NCBI GenBank assembly: GCA_030407085.1
Contig: CM059587.1
Coordinates: 106,308,501-106,372,500 of the forward strand
Reading direction: 5' to 3'
Length of the DNA: 64,000 bases
Source: Trichopria drosophilae
Lineage: Eukaryota > Arthropoda > Insecta > Hymenoptera > Diapriidae
The notes beneath the pieces were generated by a model that worked only from the letters and a program-made list of their open reading frames with translations, ran no database searches and was not told the origin of the DNA. Below, piece after piece: positions 39,501 through 51,080 of the stretch (position 1 is the first letter of the stretch; every line of letters starts with the position of its first letter). Position numbers and translations under genes: made by a program.

Positions 39501-42500
39501 AAATTTTCTTGCTTGCTATTCCTTTCATAACTTTGCTTGTATGTTCAAATTTTCATCAATCCATGTCATTTAAAAAACAATATTTCACGTTAATCAGAAA
39601 TAAATCTTTCCGTGGTTGACAACTGTAATATTTAAAATCACTCAATTCATGCTGAAAAAATATGTATTATTGTCTTACTCATGATTTTTTATTCCATTTG
39701 AGTGCGGCAATTTCGTTACGTCACTCATAACTATCAATAAGTTAGCAACAATATACTCTTTAATAATGTAATACTGAAATAAATTTATCTCACAGTATAT
39801 AACGATTGTTAAGGATTGTCAACAAGATTGAGAGAACCTTCAGCATGATCATTTTCGTGCAACTGATATCTGTTTCAATAGTAATTGGCCTCGTAGGGAT
39901 ACAAGTGTTAAATGTAAGTATCAATTTTAGTTTTTCATTTCGAGAAAATTGTAAACATAATTATTGATCAGAGAACTTACTTGTAGGTGAAGTTCAATTT
40001 TAATTACACCAGATCTTTGTTCGAAACGATTAATTATAATTAAATTGTAGTAGTCGTCATTCCTATTTTTGGAGAGAACATAAAACTGATGTACCTGTCA
40101 CATTTCTAACATCTTGCTCTCTCAGGTTTATATTGTTTTTCCATGTTCACGTGATCACACGAATACGAGAGAATATTTTTTCTTCACATTTTACAGTATA
40201 ATAAGAAAAATTGCAAAATATCGGAAAAGTAGTAGTTCTTCCGAATCTGAACGAAGTTTTGAAAAATATTCAAAAAAGTTTTTTTTTTATATTTTATATT
40301 TTATATTTTATATTTTGGTTTTAGTTTCGAGAAAATTACAAACATACATTTACACAATAACAAAATTCATGGTTTACAAAGCTACAGGTGTTTTATTAAT
40401 AAAAATGTCAAAAATATAAAAAACACGGTATATATACCAGATTATATCTACGTTCGAAAATATAATTCGGTTAATTTTGGTAGACTTAGACTGATTAAAG
40501 AAATCTCTTAAAAAAATGTATATTATCGTATTATACCATAATTTACTTTAATGTGGCTTTTTTATCTGCACATTTCCACAGCCATAAAATAGTGGATTCA
40601 ATTGCAGTAGTTAAAATTGTTTCCAAAGTCCATATTCCATTAAAAATCCAATTTTTAATTCTGAAAAAATTAAAAAACCAAGAGAACACTAATTTGTATT
40701 TGTATCACGAATGCCACTTGTGTAAATCACTATACAGTAGGCCCTGCCCTAAGTTAGACCGTCCAAAGTTATACGCCTGTCCAAAGTTGTACATTGGGAT
40801 TGTCCAAAGTTATACCACTCTCTTCCTCTCCTTCCCCCACCACATTGTCTCGCTGACCCACAGTTCGCTTCGCGACAGTCACACAAGGAAGCACTCATTG
40901 CGCTGATATAAACAGAGGTACGGAAATGCGGATATTGAGGGGCTATAACTTTGGATAAACTTGGACTACTGTACCAATGAAGAACGTATTCAATATAATC
41001 AACCGCGCGCGCGATATTGTTCTTCTACGATAATAAAATTATTTTATAGTTGTGTTGTGCCAAAATCTACGTTGGTGGCAGTTGATAAAAATGATTAATA
41101 AGACCTGCTCGTTATTAGTATAATATGTACTATTTGACCTTCTTTTGTTAGGTTAAAATATAAATATGAAAATTATGAGAGGTTCAGTGTTGTCATTCAT
41201 CAAGATATTTTCCTTTTATAGTTTTAGCAGACTGTAATTCATATGTATATTCTTCAATAGGTATTCCAAAGTGACAGTGGAACACATACCACTACTTTGC
41301 AGCTAATTTTTCGACTAGGGAGTCTTTTCGAAGCTTTATTACTAGCATTCATTTATTGTTTTGCTGGAGAACGATTAGCCAAAAATGTACGTATTTATCT
41401 TTCATACTTTGTATTATTTATATTTGCAATATTCTGAAATTTATTGAAGTTGTAGAATAATTAATCGAAAGCCTTTGCAGTAATTATTTTTTCTTTTGTT
41501 CTTACGCTACCCTGGTAGAAATTCAGTCCAGTTTTATCATATAAGTCAATTTTCTGGCTGTGTTACGTGGTTTGAAACCGTATACAGGAGAAATGTCCAC
41601 AAACTAGATAATAGTTTTTGTTACAAAACTGCTTAAATATTAGATCGAAATAAGTGGATTGAAGATGTCCACATATTTGTCTAAAAGACCTGCCTAATAA
41701 CTATTGAGCAAAATTATTTAAAATATGCATGAAATAAATGTGTATTGGCGAAGGGCACATATCCAATGCAGCGAACTGTTTACAATCCTTAACATATGTT
41801 TACGTTTCAAGTTTGCCATTCTTTTCATTGCCCGCGGTTCTTGGAAAAATTGTACCTTGCTATTGAATTAGAAGACAAATATGTGTATCTCGCGAATATT
41901 CGCATGGCATGGATCACCTGTCTACATTATGTAAGTTCACGGTAATAACTGTTTAGAAATGTTATTGAATATATGTATGCAAATGTCATTTTTTAAATTT
42001 CCATACATTAAAACTAGATTACGGTTTATTAAGATTTGTCAGAAAAATGTATCTAATAAATTTTCTCCCAGATTTATTTTTTATAATTTTATTAATTAAA
42101 AATTAGTATTTGATTACGTAAAGTGAAATTAAAAATCTAGCTAAAATAAAAAAAATACTTTTTTATCCCTCCCCTCCCACCCTCCTCTGAGTAACCACGT
42201 ATGCGCATTTAGCCGTACATTAACTATAAAAAGTGTGCAGAATGTTTCAATCCTTATAAAAGAGGTTAAAAAACAATAGCCCTAAAATGCATAAATACTA
42301 GCTACAAAATGTATAAAAATGTACCGAAAATGGATAAAACATGTACATGACAAAATGGATAAAACTATCTAGACTATCATTAAAAAAAAACTATGCAGGT
42401 ACTAGTCCAAAATTCTTGCCCAAAACATGGGCAAAAACTGATGAGTTAATGTATTTGAAATATTTCGAACAATACGTGCCTAGAAACTGGACTGAAACTG

Positions 42501-43370
42501 TACAAGATTTATCTACAAATTTATCTGAGAATAGTCGTAAAATTATTACATTTCCAACGGATAACTAGACAAGTTTATTGTCCACAAACTATAATGTAGG
42601 AGCAATTTCTACCAGGGGACAATTGAACCAAATTTAATTTATTTTCAATACACACAAATAGTATATTATGCAACAAGGGCGAAAATTTCGATCATTGTGA
42701 AGTTTGTCGCCCGGGCGAAGCAGAGTGACAATTGCAATCGACGAAGTTAAATATTTCGCCCATGTTACATACTATATATTTTTTAACACGACGGGCGTGG
42801 GTCTCTATAATTCGAGTCCCAAGGTTTCACCCGAGTGCGCGAAATAGAACTTCGCGCACGGAGAGTAAAAAATGTTGATGCTAACATATCAGTTATGTAC
42901 AAATCTATTATATACGCATACTTATTTCATATTATATCTTATTCCAGAGTAAAGAATTAGCATATTGTATATACAGTTGTAAATGGTATTCATTACCACC
43001 AAAAGTTCAAACTGACCTCTTATTAATTATCCAGCGATCAAATGAGCCACTTAAAATCACGGCGGGTAAATTTATTCTTCTTTCATTGCGGTCCTTCAGC
43101 AAGGTTAGTATTTGAATTCGGAATATAATTTGAATAAGCTATGTTGACACATTAGTAACTGCATTTACACAATAGAAACGTTCCTGAGTTACAAATATGT
43201 AGTACGTGAATTTTGAAAGAGTTAAAGAAAATTTCTTAATAAAATAACATGTTTGTCCTATTTTATTAAAAAAATGAATGAATACTTGTGTTTTTCTTTA
43301 TTTGTTTTAGATTTTGAATACTTCTGCTGGCTACATATCGATGATAATTGCTGTAAGATCGGATTCATAA
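36555..43370 (+). CDS. OR-5: odorant receptor, 7tm_6 family, 7 exons
   Basis: Coding exons are 36555-36561, 36630-36890, 38512-39019, 39814-39913, 41261-41386, 42948-43103 and 43311-43370, giving 1218 nt and 405 residues, stop TAA. Exon 2 reads NFNWAIGISRIGLNVFGIWP. Exon 3 has SMENDWKQTR, GRRGRLLTIF, SNLTDVDGYLFPVQ, YPYEYTKRP and FHTCGQVEIFGMRLQ. The 3-4 junction splits a Trp codon. Exon 6 ends KITAGKFILLSLRSFSK and exon 7 is ILNTSAGYISMIIAVRSDS, one codon longer than in its paralogues. Exon 1 is only ATGTATA (MY plus one base), placed by the same-phase ATG conserved in OR-6 to OR-8. The alternative is the in-frame ATG at 36581 with no first intron. First member of the OR-5 to OR-8 block. Introns 2, 3, 4 and 5 each contain a short inverted-repeat element. 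Family role: Orco-dependent odorant-gated channel subunit. Confidence 0.93.
37834..38100. mobile_element. Inverted-repeat element in OR-5 intron 2
   Basis: CTGGCGCAGGTGGTT at the left pairs with AATCACCTGCGCCAGGT at the right, about 265 bp apart. The core CTGGCGCAGGTG is exact. Interior AT-rich, no ORF. Ends and target duplication not resolved. Confidence 0.6.
39171..39333. mobile_element. GGGCGTAAAAT-repeat MITE in OR-5 intron 3
   Basis: GCGGGCGTAAAAT at the left and a TTTTACGCCCGC right end form terminal inverted repeats. An inverted internal copy follows each (ATTTTACGCCC near 39193; GGGCGTAAAAT near 39307), so each end is itself a small hairpin. About 163 bp, GC-richer than the intron, no ORF. 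Confidence 0.65.
40735..40971 (+). mobile_element. TA-flanked MITE in OR-5 intron 4
   Basis: Begins CAGTAGGCCCTGCC and ends TTGGACTACTG, with TA immediately outside both ends (40733-40734, 40972-40973). CCAAAGTTATA occurs near both ends in inverted orientation and is repeated in direct orientation at the left (three copies of GTCCAAAGTT). 237 bp. The CAGTAG ends and TA target relate it to the elements at 192 and 14248, though the interior differs. Confidence 0.75.
42658..42781. mobile_element. Small MITE in OR-5 intron 5
   Basis: ATAGTATATTATGCAACAAG followed by GGCGAAA at the left pairs imperfectly with TTTCGCCC followed by ATGTTACATACTATATAT at the right. The interior holds a second inverted pair around GCCCGGGCGAAGC. 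About 125 bp. Confidence 0.6.
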
Positions 43371-43470
43371 CAGTAGTTGAATTTTCAATTAGACAATTTT
43401 ATTACTATTTTACTAAAATATATAAATAGTGTACAGAAATATTAAAAAAAAATACCTGTAAAAAAATATG

Positions 43471-43476
43471 AATAAA
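43471..43476 (+). terminator. AATAAA poly(A) signal, OR-5
   Basis: Canonical AATAAA 101 bp after the OR-5 stop codon. Confidence 0.5.
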
Positions 43477-44260
43477 TATGCGTTTGACATCTTTCGAGGA
43501 ATTTTCCCTAGACAATTTTAACGTATTTTTAACGTAAAATTTATAGAATATTTTGGGAATATATTAACTAGAAAAAACGGTTAAAATAACAAAAATTTCT
43601 TAATCTAACGCTTATGGTACTTTTAATAATCGCAGAACTTTTTTCGTGATATATGTATCCTATTTTGTACTAACTGAACAAAATTCGGATTTTAATGGTA
43701 AATTGAAAACCAGCACTATTTTTTTATGAGATCTACAGTATAAGAAAGATAAATGGACCACTCAAATTGCGATCAAAAACACAAATTATATGTTGTTGAC
43801 TTATTGTAACCTAGGCGATCCATAATGAATTTCTTCACAGCATACATCAGAAATTGTAATTTTAAAAAGAATTCACGTTACACTAATAACAAATCGAGTG
43901 TCATAAATTAGAATGATGATAAAAATACGTACATTAAGTGTACAAACCTGTTGACCGATGATTGGATCTTATATTTGAAAAATGTCTAAAACTTAACTAT
44001 GAATTCTAAACAAAAAAGAAATCATCTAAACAAAAACATTTCTGAACGCGAACATTATTCAACATGGTACCAGAACAAATGAAAGGAAGAACTTTTAGTC
44101 TGGTAAAAGTTGAATGCTTGTCCGATATTTACCAGCCACTTTGTGGGTGGACAAAGTGTATTCTCTGCAAAAGCACGAAATCACGAAATGCAAGTAGAAA
44201 AGTAGAAAACGATAAGAGGATGTAATTATATACCTGGAAACTGAGCACAAACTCCATCAT

Positions 44261-44373
44261 ACTTGATAGAATATTGATAACCTTCTAACTACGAAGTAAT
44301 CTATATATTTTATTGATTTTTGTTGTGAAACATTCGGTCTGCTTGTGCTTCGGTTTTAACATTTCTCTTCAGT
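44261..44373 (+). promoter_or_regulatory. Conserved upstream block and initiator, OR-6
   Basis: Same ordered segments as upstream of OR-5: AGAATATTGATAACC, CTACGAAGTAATC, TATTTTATTGATTTTT, AAACATTCGGTCTG, TTCGGTTTTAACATT. It ends in TTCAGT (44369-44373 = TCAGT), 104 bp before the proposed start codon. Confidence 0.6.
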
Positions 44374-44476
44374 TTATTTTCACACTATAGTAGTAATCTC
44401 AAGATATCTGTAATTTCACCCGGCATGAGATATATGTGTTTAATTCAAAAGCTTCTGTAACATTCGGTGATATAGG

Positions 44477-47400
44477 ATGCATAGTTCGTATTCCTGATAT
44501 AATATCCATATTTTTTCTAGAACAGGTTATGTTTAAGAACAATTCTTTTAGATTTTGATTGGGCATTTGGTATAAATCATATCGGTCTAAATATTTTTGG
44601 TTTGTGGCCTAGAATTATAGAGAGGACCGGAAATAAAAATTTTCGTCCGTTATGGACAAACGTAGTGATGGCGACGGCATTATTTGGCCCACAAATGTAT
44701 GCCATGAGTCGCATAATCCATGAGCTTCCTCTTGTTGTTGATAATCTTATGACGAGTTCTTCAACAGTACTTGGATTTATCAAAATATTACTTTTCTGGG
44801 TAAACGAAAAAGGTAATTCACCATTTTCTTACTTTTAGTGGAAAACTAATTTTCTACCTTCAAATATTCACATTAAAAAATATTAATTTATAAAATAAAT
44901 TACATAAAATAGTAAAAACTACTCTAATGAAGCGAATTCTCAATTTAAGAGATTACGAGAACTGAGAAAACCGACTTAAAATGAAATTTCACTCTACCTT
45001 AGAGTTATACTTATAATACAATCGTGTAATAGAATGTTCTATCACGATATGAATACGTAATTTTATTTTCAAATACAACTTTGTTTGGCACGAATTTTTA
45101 TTATTGATATTGGTTTAACTTCCGTTTAAGTAAAAAATACAGGAAAGGCATTCATTCCGTGGTTCGATAACTCTGTGATGATATTAAGAAATATCTATTT
45201 AAACAAAATATTTTTGTTTATTAGTTACATAAACAACCTTTACGAACCGTACAAATATCCACTTTTACAACGGGAGCGAACCCCATCTGCCACCATCCGC
45301 ATGCCCATTTGGCGGAAAAATATAGTGGAAGTATTCATAAACTTAAGTTTACTTAAAAAGTTGTAACTTCTCACTGCATTTATTTTCCTGTAAAATATCT
45401 GGAGTGTTTATTGTTTGAGTTATAGTGCATATACCATAAATTATTTTCGTGAATTTGCTTGACTGATATCATTACATTTACAACGTGATGTGCTTGAAAT
45501 AAAATGGCGAACGAAATTACAGAATTACAACCAGTTTTGGCGTCAATGGAAGCTGATTGGAAAAAATGCAGAATTGATGCAGAACGACAAATTATGATAA
45601 GAGAAGGAGAACGTGGCCGAAAATTGACTATATTTTGTTACCTGCTCATGACAGTTGCTATGTGTGGCATTCTCCTTCTTCCCATGTTTGGTCTAAGTAT
45701 ACGGAAACTTTCCAATTATACGGATATTGATGGATACTTATTTCCTGTTCAATCATATTATCCTTACGAGTACAATAAGCGACCTTATTACGAGATAACG
45801 TATATAATTCAAACCCTCGGCTGCCTCTATTATGCTTACGCATTCACAGTGCTCGATACGTTTTTTGCAGTTCTAATATTTCACACTTGCGGTCAACTTC
45901 AGATATTCGGAATGCGATTGCAAAAGTTTTCCTTAGATTCTTTAAAACAATCAGTGCTCATAAAAAATTTGAATCAACATTATAGAAAGTGGGTGAAGGA
46001 TGCTGTCGATACTCATGTTCATCTTATTTGGTGAGTTACACATATAGAATCATCTTACCTTTTATGATAATTCAAACTTCTAACCATGCTTGAAGATAGG
46101 ATCATACTTCCCATAGTAAGTTCAAATAAAAATGAATTAAAGGGGAATCCTATAATCACTTATTAAATCTTGTACAATAATGACTATTCTACAATGAAAT
46201 ATTAGATCCCTAAAGTGTGCCAATCGAGGTTCTATAATTTAAACGTTTCATAATATACGCGGAGTGGCAGCCTTTGTTTTTTAGGGCAATTTAGCGTACA
46301 GCGTATATAGCTGTAAGTAATCCCGTGCGTATCCATACTAAGTGGAAGCTGCCAGACTCCACGTTCGTACTTTCATGTTCATTTTGAGTTAGGCTAACTA
46401 CTTATTAAGTAAAGCTTTTCTGAGTTGAAAAATAATTTAGTTTTAGATTCCGTAAACTCGAATTGCGTCACGGACAACCTCAATCAAAATTTAGAGAGCT
46501 CACTGCATAGGTATGGAACAATCAATGCAACGTAATACGGTTTTCTTTTTTAAACATTTTTCAAAAATGTTAAAAATGCTAAGTATGATGTTAAATATAT
46601 GAATAATATGGAGAAATCGAAGTTCTTTAACAAAATTCACAAAAAATAACTGGAAGAACATTCCCAATTTAAAATTTGTCACACATTTTCGGTTTCTCTA
46701 TATTTTTCATATATTTAAAATCTTAATTAGCACTTTTAATATTTTCATTGAAAAATGTTTTTTTCTTTTTAAAGCCCGCTTCTCGGGTATCGAAGTGATT
46801 TCAACAGAGGGCGTTTGAAGATATTTTAGTTGAAATGTTGAAATTTTATGTTGAAATATTTAAATATTTAAATAATTAAATTACCATCAATTGCTCTTGC
46901 AGGTCCAAAGTCGCCAAATTTAATTTTATATTTATTATTGTATAATACCATATCGAATAAAACTTCATTTTTTCATAAATGTAGATATAGTTTACCGTCG
47001 AATTGGTGAAATAGAAAAAAAAGAACCCTTTAAATTTTATTAAATCTGGGCTTCGAAACGAGAACATCGTTTTGTGAGAGAACTTCCGGGGATTTGTGAT
47101 TTATATCAAATTAATTCTATAATCTGTATTTATTATCGGAGTTTCCTTTTTAGAGGAGGGAGGGTAGGAGGGAGGGAGGGAGGAAGGAGATTCGACACTA
47201 CCTTGTATCCATGCAATAGTCTATTGATGCAGGCATAGCAAATCTTAAAATAAGTTAAAATGGTCTTTAAAGGTCATTTATCAACTCAGGATGGATTTGT
47301 CGGTTTTGCAGTTTCTCCTAGCAGTGACGCAGGGTGGGGTTTTTTAATTATACATGAAAACCTGGGCTATTAGTAGATTTTAAAAATTATCTCATTTTTT

Positions 47401-50400
47401 TCTCGGTGTTGTTTCAAAATTTATTGCGTATACTAATATTGTATTTAAGAAGGCGTTAATTAATTGCTATCATGCTAAGAATCAAGAACGGGTTATGTGA
47501 AAGCGAGCTTTTACAATCACAATGATCCCTTATGAAAATGTATTTCTTGTCTGATATCTAAATTCGTATAATTCACTTTTTTTACTTAATATATAGTGTA
47601 TAATATTCTACTGAATTATTCTTTTACAATGTACAAATAAATATATTTTGCTCATAGTATATAACAATTGTTAAGGATTGTCCACAAGATTGAGACTACA
47701 TTCAGCATGTTAATTTGTTTGCAATTGATATTTGTTTCCGTAATAATTGGCTGCGTAGGAATACAAGTGTTGAATGTAAGTTTATCACAATATTATATTT
47801 TAACTTAGTAAATGACAAAAGTACTCATCATGAAACAAGATTTTATTTCGATAATCTTTCCATGTGAATTAAAAGGAAATATACCTTAACATATTTTAGA
47901 TACAATCATGAAACTAAACATTGCGTTAAAACAAACATTAAACGTTATTATTTCATGATATTATCATTTCAAATCTGATGATTTTTTAAATAAATAATTA
48001 TTATCTACAAAACCTCGATTGCCGATACGGTATATGTGATAATTTCAAAAATAAAATAATTTAGAATAGCTCATAAGATATTCTTCGGTACAGTACTATA
48101 ATAACAAAGTAACTTAAAAACCGGTTAATTAATACAAATTTTGTTTCGTAATGTTTACTTTTATCATACGTTACTGCTAATTTTTGTCAAATTGCACCAT
48201 TAACATTTAATTTTAAGCAACTCGTTTAATTTAAATCGAAATGTGCGCAAATATACAAAACAAATACATTGTATAAGTCGTATAACATATCATTTACATA
48301 TAACTCATCGTTTGGATCTGATTAAATATTAAAATACAAGGCGTGAACTAATTCTTTACCCACTCGTTGAATAACAACGCATTATACGAGTGCTCAAAAT
48401 AAATAAATACTTCACGCTGTAGTATTTGACAAATGAGATGGGTAATTGGTTATACTATTTTCGTAGACGTAATAAATTTAGTATTATACATTCTTATTAT
48501 TTTATGTAAATGTATTCTTGCTGACTTTATTGTTCGTTTTCTTTCTATGTGCAATAGTGATTAACCCTCCTATGCACCAGTTTTTTTTTCCCATAAGGGA
48601 ACAATGTAATTTGGACGAGTATACTCATCCTGGCGCACAGGAGGGTTAATTAAAATATACTAATGTTTATTTTAAAGGATAAATAAAAATGATGATATAT
48701 TTTATGCAACAGGTATTTCAAAGTGACAGCGGGACAAAAGCAAGGGCTTTTCAGTTAATCTTTTTACTGGGGACTTTTTTCGATGCATTATTACTTGCAT
48801 TCATCTACTGCTGGGCCGGAGAAAAGCTTATTAATAATGTATGTACAATAGTTTATTTTATTATTTATTCGACACATAACCCAAACAATTTTTAACTGCC
48901 AATCTCTTGAAGTAGGCGGACAACAAAAAATACTAGTCGTTTTGCGACGTTGAAAAATTAATCACTAGAGTCGAAAGACGACTGATTAATGCGTATAGAG
49001 ACGGTTCGTCCCTATATAAACAAACTGTTGTGAAAGATAAGCCAGTTGTCTCTGACAGACGAACCACTAGTATTTTCTGTTCTCCATGTGGTTTCTTTTA
49101 ATACATTATTTAATATCTCTTTGAACGAAAACGTAGTCTCACTTAAATGCGATAATTTAAAAAACAGATATCCCAATTTTAAGCAATTCAGTAATCTTGA
49201 CGTCACGACCGCCATTTTGAAAATATTCACAAATTTTACCCGAATATTTTCACATCTATACCTGCCAAATTTTTCATTTTCGTTGAATTTCGTGACATGG
49301 ACCATAACTTTGATATTTTTTGCATCGCATGATCCAGTCAATAACTAACTTCCGACTTAATATTCAATTAATTTAAAATTAAACTTAAAAAGTTTAAAAT
49401 ATATGAATTAATTATGTGTTCCTGAAATATATAAATTATATAATTATTGACGGATGCACACCGAACAATACCCATTCAATTTTTGAAACCTTTGTTTTTT
49501 AGGGCAATTTAGCGTACAGCGTATATAGCTGTAATTGGTATACATTACCAAGAAAAATGCAAAGGGATTTTTTATTAATAATTCAACGTTCAAAAGAACC
49601 ACTTAAAATAACTGTAGGAAAATACCTCATCCTTTCATTACGTTCCTTCAGCAAGGTTAGTATCACAGTTTCATCAAAATACTCACATACTCACTACGTA
49701 GAATGATTCAACCTATTAAAAGCTCGTCATTTTCTCCAAAAAGAACTTCTCCAAAATCAGAATTTCCACTGAATTTATACGTGTCTACTTGCTCTCTAAA
49801 TTTTAATTAGCTAAATAATGAAAAGTGGGTTATTATCAATCAATCATATTTTTACCAGAAAATAGTGAACCTACTAATGTATTCATAAAATTTTACTAAT
49901 TTACAAGTAGAAATTGAATATTTTGCTTTGGTACTTTTTAGAATTCGTTATAATTAGTAGTTTTTCTTTATTTATTAGTAAAATTAATTCAGATTTAGAG
50001 AGTATATTACAGCGTAAAAAGTGATGACTAATCACTGCATGGCTGCTTACAAACATTTTACTGCTATTCAATGCCAAGTAAACGAGAGTTGAGTGTCGTG
50101 TACAAAAAAAATAAGTAATGCACATATCTGCCATAAGAGAAGAATATCAACAATTAAATGTATCAACACCATCACTGATAGCACATACTTAGTGTCACAC
50201 TTCTGTTAGTTACTTATAATTTTGCACGCACGCTGGAATTTTTAGCTCTAAAGATAATTACAAGGTGTTTAAAATAGTGTCTTATATTTTTTCCAATGTT
50301 CCACAATCGTTACCAAACGTATTCCTACACAATAATATACGAGCTGCTAATTTCCATGAATAATAAAAGACATGTTTGTATATACCAGTGATTCATGTGT

Positions 50401-50987
50401 TAATGCACTCGATATAAGAAGTACTACCTGGATTTGTTATATTATCAAACGAAATTATTGTATAAGAACGATATGAAGAAACTGGAATTGTCTTAATAAC
50501 AATTGCATATTGTTATAAACTTGGTCAACATGAGAATTTCATTGTTTCTGTCAACCCATTTCATTATTCACCATATTCTAGGTGCTAGCTATGACTGTCA
50601 GCACCTTCTTTAGCAGCTTTATGATTTCGAAAAAATATCTATACTAGAGAAGGTTTCGGAATTCAGATTTCGAATATATTTAATAATACAGCGCATACAC
50701 TTAAAAACATATGCCCCTATTTGTTTATTGCCTCATATGCTCTTAATAGTTTGTTTATAAAGGGATGTCGTAATTCTACTTTGTCAAATATTGTGTAATA
50801 AATAAGTAATGTCTATTCAACGGAATATAATTTACAATGCTGCCATAGGGAACTGTAAATTTAACTATAATATACATATGTAAACACTTGTTCTTATTTT
50901 TCCTTTTAAGTGTTTGACGTTTTGTTTCAGATTCTCAATACTTCTGCCGGCTACATATCTATGATAATTGCTGTAAATTCTGAATAA
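44477..50987 (+). CDS. OR-6: odorant receptor, 7tm_6 family, 7 exons
   Basis: Coding exons are 44477-44483, 44552-44812, 45523-46030, 47676-47775, 48713-48838, 49503-49655 and 50931-50987, giving 1212 nt and 403 residues, stop TAA. Exon 2 reads NFDWAFGINHIGLNIFGLWP. Exon 3 has SMEADWKKCR, SNYTDIDGYLFPVQ, YPYEYNKRP and FHTCGQLQIFGMRLQ. Exon 6 starts GNLAYSVYS, one codon shorter than its paralogues (which start SKELAY or SEDLAF), and ends KITVGKYLILSLRSFSK. Exon 7 is ILNTSAGYISMIIAVNSE. Exon 1 (ATGCATA, MH plus one base, donor GTTCGT) is the weakest splice site in the model. Intron 3 carries an exact 46-bp copy of the exon 6 acceptor region at 46271-46316. Closest to OR-5 and OR-7 by eye. Expected to be an Orco-dependent odorant-gated channel subunit. 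Confidence 0.92.
46257..46364 (+). pseudogene. Exon 6 fragment captured in OR-6 intron 3
   Basis: 46271-46316 is identical over all 46 bases to 49489-49534, the polypyrimidine tract, acceptor AG and first 32 bases of OR-6 exon 6. It is followed by AGTAATCC, so the copied CTGTAA now reads CT|GTAAGT, a good donor. Imperfect inverted repeats enclose it: ACGCGGAGTGGCAGC (46257-46271) and GCTGCCAGACTCCACGT (46348-46364). If spliced, a 28-nt exon would be inserted and would shift the frame, so it is more likely silent or a source of non-productive transcripts. Confidence 0.75.
47156..47190 (+). repeat. GGGA-rich microsatellite in OR-6 intron 3
   Basis: Run of GGAGGGAGGGTAGGAGGGAG type, imperfect GGGA units. 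Confidence 0.6.
48565..48645. mobile_element. 81-bp TTAA-flanked piggyBac-like MITE, OR-6 intron 4
   Basis: CCCTCCTATGCACCAG at the left and CTGGCGCACAGGAGGG at the right are inverted repeats with two mismatches. TTAA flanks both sides (48561-48564, 48646-48649). At 81 bp almost nothing but the ends remains. TTAA duplication and CCC-type ends point to the piggyBac superfamily. Confidence 0.82.
48915..49085. mobile_element. Inverted-repeat element in OR-6 intron 5
   Basis: GGCGGACAACAAAAAATACT followed by AGTCG at the left pairs imperfectly with CGAACCACTAGTATTTTCTG at the right. Inner pairs such as GACGGTTCGTCC add further hairpins. About 170 bp, no ORF. Probably a MITE. Confidence 0.55.
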
Positions 50988-51074
50988 TGGGTTTGTATTA
51001 CAGATCAAAACAATCAATTATCATCTGAATATATTATGTACATAGTGTACATAAATAGGCACAAGAGAACTGTG

Positions 51075-51080
51075 AATAAA
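51075..51080 (+). terminator. AATAAA poly(A) signal, OR-6
   Basis: Canonical AATAAA 88 bp after the OR-6 stop codon. Confidence 0.5.

Larger units (their letters stand above)
43371..44476. other. Intergenic OR-5/OR-6
   Basis: Short AT-rich spacer with an AATAAA at 43471-43476 for OR-5 and the conserved upstream block of OR-6 at 44261-44373. Nothing else seen. Confidence 0.65.

Noticed and set aside
40553..40906. 117-codon + strand ORF in OR-5 intron 4
   Set aside because: Its second half is the TA-flanked MITE; the first half has no motif.
49012..49348. Paired ORFs on both strands in OR-6 intron 5
   Set aside because: Mutually antisense, overlapping an inverted-repeat element, no domain.
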